From: Prolixibacteraceae bacterium
GTDB taxonomy: Bacteria; Bacteroidota; Bacteroidia; Bacteroidales; Prolixibacteraceae
Assembly (NCBI GenBank): GCA_019459525.1
Contig: JAIBEY010000049.1
Location: 1-64,000 of the forward strand
DNA: 64,000 nt
Reading direction: 5' to 3'
The position numbers and the translations under genes are program-made. Below are positions 36,412-45,140 of the stretch, in pieces. Position 1 is the first letter of the stretch. Every line of letters starts with the position of its first letter. The notes beneath the pieces were generated by a model. That model was not told the origin of the DNA and did not search any database. It saw nothing but the letters and a program-made list of their open reading frames with translations.

Positions 36412-38067
36412 ATGAACAGAATTCAAATGCTTCCCCTGATTCTTACAAGTGTAGTTTTATCCTGTAATTCCCCGAAAATGAAAGTTGACCAGATTGTTAC
36501 CAATGCCATAATTTATACCGTTAATGATTCGTTTGCCATTGCCGAAAGTTTTGCAGTAAATAAAGGCAAATTTGTTGCGGTGGGTACCAACGACGAAATT
36601 GCTGCTAAGTACGCTTCCGACCAAACCATAAATGCTGAGGGCAAGGTAATTTATCCGGGCTTTATTGATGCTCACTGTCATTTTTATGGTTACGGAATGA
36701 ATTTGATGCAGTATGCGGATCTTGCCGGAACGATTAACCAGGAAGTGATTTTTAAAAAACTTCAGGAGCACCATTCGATGGTTGGTGGCCATTGGCTACT
36801 TGGCCGCGGCTGGGACCAGAATTTGTGGCCCGAAAAGGAATTTCCGGATAACCAGCGGCTCAATGAATTGTTCCCGGATGTGCCGGTTTACTTGGTCCGT
36901 GTAGATGGACACGCAGCTTGGTGTAACGCCAAAGCGCTCGAACTGGCCGGGATTACAGCAAATACCCAAATTGATGGAGGAGAGGTATTGCTGAAAAACG
37001 GCCAACCAACAGGCGTGCTGATCGACAATGCCAAAGAATTGGTTTTTAAGCATATCCCGGCTCCTTCCGGCGAATTGAAAACAAAAGCTTTGCTGGCTGC
37101 TCAAAGCAACTGTTTTGCTGTTGGGTTAACTTCTGTAACCGACTGCGGGCTACCCAAAGAAACTATCCTGTTGATGGATACCTTGCAAAAACAGGAAAAA
37201 TTAAGAATGCGGATTAATGCGATGATGGATCCGAGTGAAGAGAACTTTGATTATTTTCTGAAAACAGAACCTTATATTACAGACTATTTACAGGTAAATA
37301 CCATTAAATTGTATGCCGATGGAGCGCTGGGTTCGCGTGGTGCTTATCTGCTCGGCGATTATTCTGACGACCCGGGCAACCAAGGTTTGCTCATGAACGA
37401 ATCGACCTATTTCGAGGCCATTTGCCGGAAAGCCTATGATGCAGGTTTTCAGGTAGCAACCCACTGCATTGGCGACGGAGCCAACCGGTTTATTCTGAAC
37501 ATTTACGGCCAGTTTCTGAAAGGAAAGAATGACCGGCGATGGAGAATTGAACATGCACAGGTTGTTCATCCCGACGATTTTGCGTTGTTTGGAGAATTTG
37601 CTGTTGTTCCGTCTGTTCAGGCTACCCATGCGACTTCTGATATGTTTTGGGCCGACGAGCGTTTAGGCGTTGAACGGATAAAGATGGCATATGCCTATCA
37701 ACAAATGCTGGCTCAAAACGGCTGGCTTCCAAATGGTACTGATTTTCCGATCGAGAATATCAATCCGATGCTTACATTTTTTGCCTCAGTAGCCCGGAAA
37801 AATACGGAAGGCTTGCCGTCGGATGGCTTTCAGATGGAAAATGCACTGACACACGAACAAGCCCTGCGGTCAATCACTATATGGGCTGCGAAGGCTGGTT
37901 TTGAGGAGTTAAAGAAAGGAAGCATTGAGCCGGGTAAAATGGCCGACTATGTTTTAATGGAAACTGATTTACTGAACAGTTGCCCAGAAGAGATACTCCG
38001 GGCTAAAGTTCTGAAAACAGTTTCTGGTGGAGTAGAGGTTTATGTAGATAACAATCCGGCAGAATAA
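36412..38067 (+). CDS. YtcJ-like amidohydrolase lipoprotein
   Basis: A 551-residue metal-dependent hydrolase of the Amidohydrolase_3/YtcJ family. The N-terminus is a lipoprotein signal (TSVVLSC, Cys about 18). Metal-binding and fold motifs are GFIDAHCHFYGYG (about 84-96), THCIGDGANRF (about 351-361), RIEHAQVVHPDD (about 378-389) and GTDFPIENINP (about 443-453). Substrate unknown; related enzymes act on N-acyl or amide compounds. It has its own promoter and converges on the next gene with only 3 bp between stops. Confidence 0.85.
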   Translation: MNRIQMLPLILTSVVLSCNSPKMKVDQIVTNAIIYTVNDSFAIAESFAVNKGKFVAVGTNDEIAAKYASDQTINAEGKVIYPGFIDAHCHFYGYGMNLMQYADLAGTINQEVIFKKLQEHHSMVGGHWLLGRGWDQNLWPEKEFPDNQRLNELFPDVPVYLVRVDGHAAWCNAKALELAGITANTQIDGGEVLLKNGQPTGVLIDNAKELVFKHIPAPSGELKTKALLAAQSNCFAVGLTSVTDCGLPKETILLMDTLQKQEKLRMRINAMMDPSEENFDYFLKTEPYITDYLQVNTIKLYADGALGSRGAYLLGDYSDDPGNQGLLMNESTYFEAICRKAYDAGFQVATHCIGDGANRFILNIYGQFLKGKNDRRWRIEHAQVVHPDDFALFGEFAVVPSVQATHATSDMFWADERLGVERIKMAYAYQQMLAQNGWLPNGTDFPIENINPMLTFFASVARKNTEGLPSDGFQMENALTHEQALRSITIWAAKAGFEELKKGSIEPGKMADYVLMETDLLNSCPEEILRAKVLKTVSGGVEVYVDNNPAE

Positions 38068-38070
38068 TCT

Positions 38071-39318
38071 CTATTCCCGGGTATTTTTCCAATCGGCCCA
38101 GTTAATAGACGAAAAATAGCTACGAAGCATTCCATCGAATAAACGAACTGCCTGAAGCCTCGAATGTGTTGAACTTATCTTTTTAGCCTCTTCCGGAGCA
38201 CTTTGCATACGTTGATCAAGAAATGTATGGAAGTCTTTAATGGTCTGGGGATAATTGGTAATCTTTTTTTCCCGGGCAATAAGCTGAATGTCTTCCGGCA
38301 TTTTTAAACCTTCAACCTTAATTTCAGGAATGTACCTGTTCAATATTTTTGATACGTTATCATCTAATTTGGTCTGCCATTCGGCGTAATTACCGATGAG
38401 TTTAATCAGGTCTTCTCTATTCTTAACGGTGGGCTCGTCAGTAAGCGACCCGAGTTGTAGTTTCAAGTCATTAATCAACATTTCGTGGGTATTCCAGATG
38501 GTCTTGGCTGCCAAAAGCGTGCTGATGTCCTGGTATGGATTATCGCTGGGTAAGCCAATAAATGAAACCTTAATCTGGTAAGCCGGATTACTGGCTTTGG
38601 ACTCCTCGATAGTTGTTTTAGCCGAATTAACCGCTGCCTGAAGCTTCTTTACCGATTGCTGAACCAAAGAGAACTGCATGTTGTAAAAATTGCTCTCGAT
38701 GGTATCGCATGCAGCCTGTATGGCTTTTAATTTTTCGCTAACCGGTTCACTTTTCATTCCGCCTGCCTGAATATTTTGTGTGGTAAACCAAACATCGGAG
38801 GCTCCGGCCAGTTTAAAATAAACGGTTGCTTCAGCACTATTTTCTTCCAGGGTTGAATTTTCTCCTTGGGTAAATTGCCATACGGCCTTCCTATTTACCT
38901 TCATAAACGACTGAGAAAATCTGCTTTTTGTTACGACAAGTTCAGCGTTTGATTGATTGGCCTGTACATGGGCTTTGATAAATTCATCGGGAACAAACCG
39001 GGTGGCCTCATTTTTTATTTTCCATTCGGCCAGAACATCTCCCTGCTGGTAGGTTAAGCCATCCTTTCCTCTTGACATGATTTGAGCCGTTCCTGCAATG
39101 TCAGCATAAGTATCCGGAAATTTGCAAAAATCTCTACGCCCTCCCTCCAATTCTACTTCTATCAATAACTTCTGACCTGCTGTTACGGTCAATACGTCAC
39201 CGCTTTTGTATGATTTCCCGTCAATTTTAATTTGTAAAAATGGTTTTCGAACTGGTTGAACAGCAAAAACACACGCAGAAAGCAAAACCATTACCAGGAT
39301 AAAGAAAAATCTTTTCAT
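38071..39318 (-). CDS. secreted protein of unknown function
   Basis: A 415-residue exported protein with a signal peptide (about 1-19, ending VFA). The N-terminal ~170 residues are beta-rich, with an Ig-like pattern (LLIEVELEGGRRDFCKFPDT and KAVWQF), and the rest is mostly helical (about 190-415). I recognise no family or catalytic motif. It is 66 bp downstream of the T9SS amylase on the same strand, so it may belong to the glucan-utilisation operon, but nothing in the sequence links it functionally. Confidence 0.6.
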   Translation of the reverse strand: MKRFFFILVMVLLSACVFAVQPVRKPFLQIKIDGKSYKSGDVLTVTAGQKLLIEVELEGGRRDFCKFPDTYADIAGTAQIMSRGKDGLTYQQGDVLAEWKIKNEATRFVPDEFIKAHVQANQSNAELVVTKSRFSQSFMKVNRKAVWQFTQGENSTLEENSAEATVYFKLAGASDVWFTTQNIQAGGMKSEPVSEKLKAIQAACDTIESNFYNMQFSLVQQSVKKLQAAVNSAKTTIEESKASNPAYQIKVSFIGLPSDNPYQDISTLLAAKTIWNTHEMLINDLKLQLGSLTDEPTVKNREDLIKLIGNYAEWQTKLDDNVSKILNRYIPEIKVEGLKMPEDIQLIAREKKITNYPQTIKDFHTFLDQRMQSAPEEAKKISSTHSRLQAVRLFDGMLRSYFSSINWADWKNTRE

Positions 39319-39384
39319 ATTTCCAGGTATTACCTACATGAATTTCTATAAAATTAATTAAAAATCGAAAGGAAAGAAATGTTT

Positions 39385-42141
39385 TTAGTTCTTAACGACT
39401 TTTTCAGTGAAAAAATGATCGTTAATTAGAATTTTAATCAAATATAATCCTGGTTTATACGAATTTAAATTTAGAGTAGGTCTGCTGTTGCCTGGTTTTT
39501 GCGTTTGGAGCAATTTACCTTCAGATGAATATAATTCAAGCAATTGTACGGGTTCCTGTGATTCGAATTGAACGATGCTGTTTGTAGGATTGGGGTAAAA
39601 CATGAAATCTTTTTTGTTGGATAATCCTGAATTTGCAGTGACGATTTCGTCGAAAGCAGGTAATTTTTTATCGCTGTACAAACGGAATTCCCCGGCATTC
39701 AGAAGCAGGTTTGAATTGAGATCAGTAACCGAAAGTTCTGCTCCCGTAAAAAATTCATACCAGGTACCAGTGTGCTGGAATTCAGGATTAATGGTCTTTA
39801 GCGTTAGTCCGAAATTACCTATCAGCGTGATGTGGTGGCTATTCAGGCTAAGCTGAATTTTTTTTAATTCTCCGTCAAGCGACAGGGTTTCCTGGCCTGA
39901 AGTAAATACGTCGTATTGCGATCGTAAACGCAACATAGCAGCATATACGTTGAATAACTGACGTCGTTTGGTGTCATCCAAATAATTCCAGAGTACAGGT
40001 TTTTCGCCAACGCGCCCATTCTGATTGATCGAGATATCGTAACCCAGTTCGCCAAACTGCCAGATCATTTTCGGTCCGGCGAGCGTTAGAAAGAAGGTTG
40101 CGGCAAGTTTACTCCGGTCGATAGCGGTATCCAGATTTTTGGTGTCGTATGCAGCCAACGAGTTTCCTGCGGTTAAGGTGTTGTACATTTGCCGCTCTTC
40201 GTCGTGGCTTTCCATATAGGCTACCAATCCAGGCTGGGCGAACCCTCTTTTTTGGTACGATGCCCAATTGAAATCGGATTTGCCCGATTCGTTGAAACCT
40301 TTTGCGGCTTCGTAAAAAGTACCTGACGAGTTGCCCCAGATTAACATTCCGTTTCCATGCGCGGCCAACTCTTTTTCTTCCTGGTTGGGAGCAAAATGTT
40401 CCAGTATTACGATTGCTTTTGGATTAACTTCCCAGATTTTATCGGCCATACGTTTCAGTATAGCAATGCGGGCAGCATCGTACGCACTTCCATCGCCGGG
40501 AGTATTGGTAAAACCTTTGGTAAAGTCGAAGCGGAAACCATCAACTTTGTATTCAGTTAACCAGTATTGGTTAACGCGGTCAACAAAATCTTTGGTAGCC
40601 TGGCTTTCGTGGTTAAAGTCATAACCCCAACTGTATGTGGTGTTGGGCGAAGTTTCGTTAAACCACGGATTGTCAGCCGACGGGCGCCCAAGTACATCGT
40701 TCCAGTACATTTTAACCATCGGGTTTGACCCGTATGTATGGTTAAGAACCATATCCTGAATCACAATGAATCCCTGTTTGTGAGCTTCATCTATCAAGGC
40801 TTTCAAGTCGTTTTTTGTACCATATGCCTTGTCGGGGGCAAAATAGAAATTCGGATTGTAGCCCCAACTGCTGTTACCTTCAAATTCGCTAAAAGGCATC
40901 AGTTCAATGGTATTTATGCCCAATTTTTTCAGATAAGCCAGTTTTTCCTGAACGGCTTTGTATGTTTTTTCTGTGGTAAAATCGCGAATGAGCAATTCGT
41001 AAACCGATAGCTTACTCTTTTCGGGAATGGTGTATGATGTGGTTTTCCAGGAATATGGCGTTTGGGCCGTTTGCAAAACGGATGCTCTGTCAGATGCCTT
41101 TCCTTCGGGATAAGGTAAAAGGTTGGGGTAAACTGTTGATGAAATGTATTTATCGTCGTACGGGTCGGAAATTTTGTCGGAGTACGGATCGGCAACTTTC
41201 AGTTTTCCGTCAATCAGGTATTGAAAAATATATTCTTTTTGTGGAGTGAGGTTTTCGAGTTTAAGCCAGAAATAATCACCGTCTTTTTTCATCTGATACG
41301 CATTATCGGGTAGCCAGTCGTTAAAATCGCCGGTAACAAACAGGTGCGATTTCTTGGGGGCATAAACGACGAGCGTAGCCGATTGATCGTTGATATAAGT
41401 AATACCGGTTGGTAAGCCGGTGGGTTTGGTCTCGGTAATTGTGGTTTCGCGAATGCAGACATAAACCGAGTCGCGTTTCACGGTTGCATTTTGAGTGACT
41501 TTTACTTTTAGCCAGTAATTCCCGGCATTGGGTATGGTAACGTTTTGGGTAACGGATGTTCCGTTTTCGGATGCAATTTCCTGATCGTTCAGGAATAATT
41601 TCAGGTTGGAGCTTATACTGGCCGAGGCTGTAAAGGTGATGGATTCGTTTTTTTCGAATACATTAATCTGTTGAGGCGATGTGATACTAATGTTGAGCCC
41701 TTCCGAATAAACAGCGACAAAAATATCTTTTCCTCCGGTGGCTTTCGCTTCTTTACTTCCGTCGGCACTGCGAAATACAAAAGCCATCTGTTTAATTGTT
41801 TCTCCTGAAGGAACTCCGTAAAATGTACGAATATCAGGGGTAATTTCGAGCGTATAACTATTGGATGTTACGCGTGTAAGTTTGGCCTTCGGAATATTCG
41901 AATTCCAGGCAGCAATCACATATTTCCAATCCGACGTTGAGGTACTTTTATCAGTTATTACGCCCGTGTGGGCATAAATATCACCGGTAAAATCTTTTAG
42001 TCCGGCAGTTCCCTGGGTGGCATCAAAAGTGATGGTTACGGCTTTGTTTTCGTTTGGTAATGCCGGAGTAGGACTCACTTGTGCAGAACCCAGTTTACAA
42101 AGCGCTACTAACCAGAAAAGCAGATTGATTCGTTGAAACAT
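39385..42141 (-). CDS. T9SS-exported GH13 alpha-amylase-like enzyme
   Basis: A 918-residue multidomain enzyme: signal peptide (1-20), N-terminal beta domain found on Bacteroidota amylases (about 28-150), Ig-like domain (about 155-235), CBM48/E-set domain (about 245-335), GH13 catalytic domain (about 375-760), and a C-terminal T9SS sorting domain (about 845-918; FYPNPTNS to EKVVKN). Catalytic residues by count are D539 (GFRFD), E581 (IVILE) and D647 (ESHD). It should be secreted through the type IX system and cleave starch outside the cell. Its ATG lies about 17 bp after the terminator that follows the SusF-like gene, so it depends on read-through. Confidence 0.9.
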   Translation of the reverse strand: MFQRINLLFWLVALCKLGSAQVSPTPALPNENKAVTITFDATQGTAGLKDFTGDIYAHTGVITDKSTSTSDWKYVIAAWNSNIPKAKLTRVTSNSYTLEITPDIRTFYGVPSGETIKQMAFVFRSADGSKEAKATGGKDIFVAVYSEGLNISITSPQQINVFEKNESITFTASASISSNLKLFLNDQEIASENGTSVTQNVTIPNAGNYWLKVKVTQNATVKRDSVYVCIRETTITETKPTGLPTGITYINDQSATLVVYAPKKSHLFVTGDFNDWLPDNAYQMKKDGDYFWLKLENLTPQKEYIFQYLIDGKLKVADPYSDKISDPYDDKYISSTVYPNLLPYPEGKASDRASVLQTAQTPYSWKTTSYTIPEKSKLSVYELLIRDFTTEKTYKAVQEKLAYLKKLGINTIELMPFSEFEGNSSWGYNPNFYFAPDKAYGTKNDLKALIDEAHKQGFIVIQDMVLNHTYGSNPMVKMYWNDVLGRPSADNPWFNETSPNTTYSWGYDFNHESQATKDFVDRVNQYWLTEYKVDGFRFDFTKGFTNTPGDGSAYDAARIAILKRMADKIWEVNPKAIVILEHFAPNQEEKELAAHGNGMLIWGNSSGTFYEAAKGFNESGKSDFNWASYQKRGFAQPGLVAYMESHDEERQMYNTLTAGNSLAAYDTKNLDTAIDRSKLAATFFLTLAGPKMIWQFGELGYDISINQNGRVGEKPVLWNYLDDTKRRQLFNVYAAMLRLRSQYDVFTSGQETLSLDGELKKIQLSLNSHHITLIGNFGLTLKTINPEFQHTGTWYEFFTGAELSVTDLNSNLLLNAGEFRLYSDKKLPAFDEIVTANSGLSNKKDFMFYPNPTNSIVQFESQEPVQLLELYSSEGKLLQTQKPGNSRPTLNLNSYKPGLYLIKILINDHFFTEKVVKN

Positions 42142-42157
42142 GCTGATTGTGTGATAA

Positions 42158-42194
42158 AAAAGCTTATCCGCCCAATTTGAGCGGATAAGCTTTT
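42158..42194 (-). terminator. intergenic terminator/attenuator ahead of amylase gene
   Basis: A perfect 14-bp stem (complement of 42158-42171 and 42181-42194) with a 9-nt loop, followed on the minus strand by TTTTTTATC. It lies between the SusF-like stop and the amylase ATG (42141), leaving no space for another promoter. Confidence 0.85.
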
Positions 42195-42213
42195 AATTTT
42201 AATATTCAGGTAA

Positions 42214-44082
42214 TTAATTTTTTGTAAGTGTTGCCTTAAGCGCCCATGGGTCAAAGGTAACCGTATAGTTTCCGTCGGAAGGTACACCAATATTGTCGCC
42301 TCCCGGAGATAGGGCATTCATGCTTCCTCCGTAATTTATATCCCAGGCATCATTTGCCCTGAATTTAAACTGACCGGAAGACTTTAAATCAGCAGTTATG
42401 GTGAATACATTTTTAACTGCATCCCAGGTCATTGGAGTGCTGGCTCCCCAACCACCGGGAGTGGCGTCTCCGATGATACCCCAGCGGTTTGCGCTGTAAG
42501 TGTAAGCATTGGGGTGGCTTAAGTCCAGAACAATGGCATAATCAGCTTCAGCGGCCATCGGAATGTTATCGCCTCCGGCATTGAGTTTGGAATCTTTGGA
42601 ACTGCTTCCATAATTAAAATCCCAATTGTGGTTTGCCCTGAATTTCATTTCAGCTTTTGTCAGATGGATTACTCCTCTCCAGGTACGTGAAGCCGGATCG
42701 TAAGCCAAGGCGGTTTCATCACCCCATCCGCCCGGAGTAGCATCGCCAATAACGCCCCAAACCGTTTTAACTGCGGTATAAGTCAGGGCAGTTGCATCGG
42801 CGTTTATTTTGTAGTAACCGGCCGGTGAACTGAAATTATCGCCGCTGGCATCCAGTTTACCTGCAGCTCCGGCGCCATAATTTGGTCCGTCCCAGTTGTT
42901 CTGACTTGCAAACTTCCAGGCATTCGAGGCATTTGCCATATAAACATATCCTTCGAGTTTGTCAGGAGTTGCAATGGTACTGATTACCTGTGGCGATTTA
43001 TCCGGAGACCAGTTTGCCAATGCGGAACCAGGGTAGCTGGCTTCCACGTAGTCGCCCGGAATATTCCAGGTAAGGATGTCGGCTAAAGTGGTAAAGGTAA
43101 CATCTGCACCATAAGCCGTTCCGGCGCTGTTTGTCGCATAGGCACGTAAATGATAGGTGGTAAATTTATTCAGATTGGTCAGGTTACTTACAAAAGCACC
43201 CAGCCCATTTCCACCATCAATTTTGCCGTCGGTTATGGTCGGATTAGCGCTCATACCCCATACAAGTCCTCTTGCGGTAACAGTTCCTCCGCCATCGTAA
43301 CTAACATCGCCACCAGAAACTGCTGCAACCTTAGTGATGCCGGTTACTGCAGCTGTTGTAACAGTTGGTAAATCAATCAGTGTTTTAAATGATACGGCAG
43401 GGCCATAACCAGTGCCAGCGCTGTTTGTAGCATAAGCGCGTACATAGTAGGTTGTGTTTCCTTTCAAACCGGTTAGTGCGCTTACGAAAGCACCAGCTCC
43501 TTTGCCATCAGTTGTTTTGCTGTCGGCAATGGTTGGGGTAGCGGTTATACCAAAACAAATACCACGGTCGGTAACTTCTGCACCACCGGTAACGGTTACG
43601 TTACCACCACCTGCGGCCGAATTACCGGTAATGGTGGTAATAGCTGCTGTGGTTAAGGTTGGGACTACGGGCAATGTAGTAAAAGAATACTCTTCTCCGT
43701 AAACGGTGCCGTTGGTACCATTGGCATAAGCCCGTGCATAATATTTGGTTGCATAGGTCAGGTTGCTTAGCGTTACATTGAAGGTTGCCGATTTATCGTC
43801 GCCGCTGTAAGCTGTCTTGTTATTGGTAACAGTCGGATTTGCCGAGGTATTGTAACATACTCCCTTTTCGGTAAAACCATCGCCCTGAGCTACCACAAAA
43901 CCCACAACCGTTGCTGTGCTTGAAGTAACATCCAGTAATTGAGAGGTAGAAAGTTTCGGATCTAATCTTACTTCCGAAGTTTCCTTGGTACACGCGCCAA
44001 AAATGATTGTCGCAGTAACCAGGACGGCCAGTATTCTATATATGGACATTCGTTTCATAGAGATTGTTTTAAAATGTTTCAT
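42214..44082 (-). CDS. SusF-like starch-binding outer-membrane lipoprotein
   Basis: A 622-residue lipoprotein (lipobox TIIFGAC, Cys about 31). Three tandem ~95-residue FN3-like repeats (about 45-335), each ending TTYYVRAYATNSAGTGYG or similar, are followed by SusE/F-type starch-binding modules (about 345-430, 433-530 and 530-622; the last two start WGVIGDATPGGWG and WGIIGDATPGGWG with W-x-NYG tryptophans). It should bind glucan at the cell surface. Starts at residue 9 (44058) or 12 (44049) are also possible. It follows SusE by 5 bp. Confidence 0.85.
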   Translation of the reverse strand: MKHFKTISMKRMSIYRILAVLVTATIIFGACTKETSEVRLDPKLSTSQLLDVTSSTATVVGFVVAQGDGFTEKGVCYNTSANPTVTNNKTAYSGDDKSATFNVTLSNLTYATKYYARAYANGTNGTVYGEEYSFTTLPVVPTLTTAAITTITGNSAAGGGNVTVTGGAEVTDRGICFGITATPTIADSKTTDGKGAGAFVSALTGLKGNTTYYVRAYATNSAGTGYGPAVSFKTLIDLPTVTTAAVTGITKVAAVSGGDVSYDGGGTVTARGLVWGMSANPTITDGKIDGGNGLGAFVSNLTNLNKFTTYHLRAYATNSAGTAYGADVTFTTLADILTWNIPGDYVEASYPGSALANWSPDKSPQVISTIATPDKLEGYVYMANASNAWKFASQNNWDGPNYGAGAAGKLDASGDNFSSPAGYYKINADATALTYTAVKTVWGVIGDATPGGWGDETALAYDPASRTWRGVIHLTKAEMKFRANHNWDFNYGSSSKDSKLNAGGDNIPMAAEADYAIVLDLSHPNAYTYSANRWGIIGDATPGGWGASTPMTWDAVKNVFTITADLKSSGQFKFRANDAWDINYGGSMNALSPGGDNIGVPSDGNYTVTFDPWALKATLTKN

Positions 44083-44087
44083 ACAAA

Positions 44088-45122
44088 CTAGTTTTTAGTA
44101 ATTGTATAGGTACCGCCAACTTCACCTTTAATGGCATTCGGATTGGTTATGGTTAGTACAATGGTGTATTTCCCGGCAGCAACCGTGATATTTGATCCAT
44201 CAACAGTTAGTTTGTCGGTTGTGCCACCCAAATTCCAGGCCCATCCATCATTTAACCTGAATTTGATATCACCAGCCACCAAATCGATTGTAATTTTCCA
44301 GGTGCCGGTAGCTGCATCGTAATCCATTTTCTGGTCCGGAGAATCCCATCCGTTCGGAGTTGCAGAACCAACTAATCCAATCATGTACGATTCAAGACTG
44401 AAAGTAAGTGCTTTGGTATCGGCAGTGAATTTATACCATCCGTTTGCTGAGGCTGTTATTCCGGTACCATTAACTGCAAGGGCCGTACCGCTTGCTCCAT
44501 ACGAAACATTGGTATCCGGGTCTTTTAATGTAAATGGTTTGGCTACATCAAGTTTTACGTAACCGGTATATTTTCCGTCACCTAAAGCTGATTCAATTTT
44601 CTGGGTAAGGCCCGAGCCAACCAAATCTAAACGAGGTAAGCCATAAACAGTAACATTGGCTGTTTTTGTTTCAGAAATGTAGGCTAATGGATTGGTACTG
44701 GTACCAAGAGCGCCGGTACCGGCATCGACAACCAGCACCGATCTGATTCGGAAATCTACCGAAGAAACCTGATCGGCTGGAAACTTTTTAAGCAGGATTC
44801 CATTCAGGTCGCTTACTGTAATTTTTAACGAGCCCGCCTGAATATCGGAAATTACCGCAATTGGATCGGCAAATTTGGTTCCTGCAGCACAGGCTTCCAA
44901 AAAGTAATTTGCAGAAGCCGTAAATCCCGGATCAACATCGGTTCCGGTAAACTCAAGGACTGTGTTTCCCTTGGTTCTCTGGAGCGTTAAATCAGGCATC
45001 GTTTTAATCGTTGGCGCAACAGGACTTGTGGCCATAACCACCTTTGTTTCATCTTTTTCGCAAGAGAACAAAAGTCCGAGTAACCCAATGAAAGCTATAT
45101 ATTTAAATAAATTCTTATTCAT
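44088..45122 (-). CDS. SusE-like starch-binding lipoprotein
   Basis: A 344-residue lipoprotein (lipobox LGLLFSC, Cys about 21). Residues about 30-150 match the SusE N-terminal domain (TLQRTKGNTVLEFTGTDVDPG), and the C-terminal ~180 residues form one or two starch-binding modules (IGLVGSATPNGWDSPDQK; KFRLNDGWAWNLGG). Third gene of the sus operon, 18 bp after susD. SusE proteins bind alpha-glucan at the surface. Confidence 0.85.
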   Translation of the reverse strand: MNKNLFKYIAFIGLLGLLFSCEKDETKVVMATSPVAPTIKTMPDLTLQRTKGNTVLEFTGTDVDPGFTASANYFLEACAAGTKFADPIAVISDIQAGSLKITVSDLNGILLKKFPADQVSSVDFRIRSVLVVDAGTGALGTSTNPLAYISETKTANVTVYGLPRLDLVGSGLTQKIESALGDGKYTGYVKLDVAKPFTLKDPDTNVSYGASGTALAVNGTGITASANGWYKFTADTKALTFSLESYMIGLVGSATPNGWDSPDQKMDYDAATGTWKITIDLVAGDIKFRLNDGWAWNLGGTTDKLTVDGSNITVAAGKYTIVLTITNPNAIKGEVGGTYTITKN

Positions 45123-45140
45123 TGTTTCGAAGTTTAGAGG

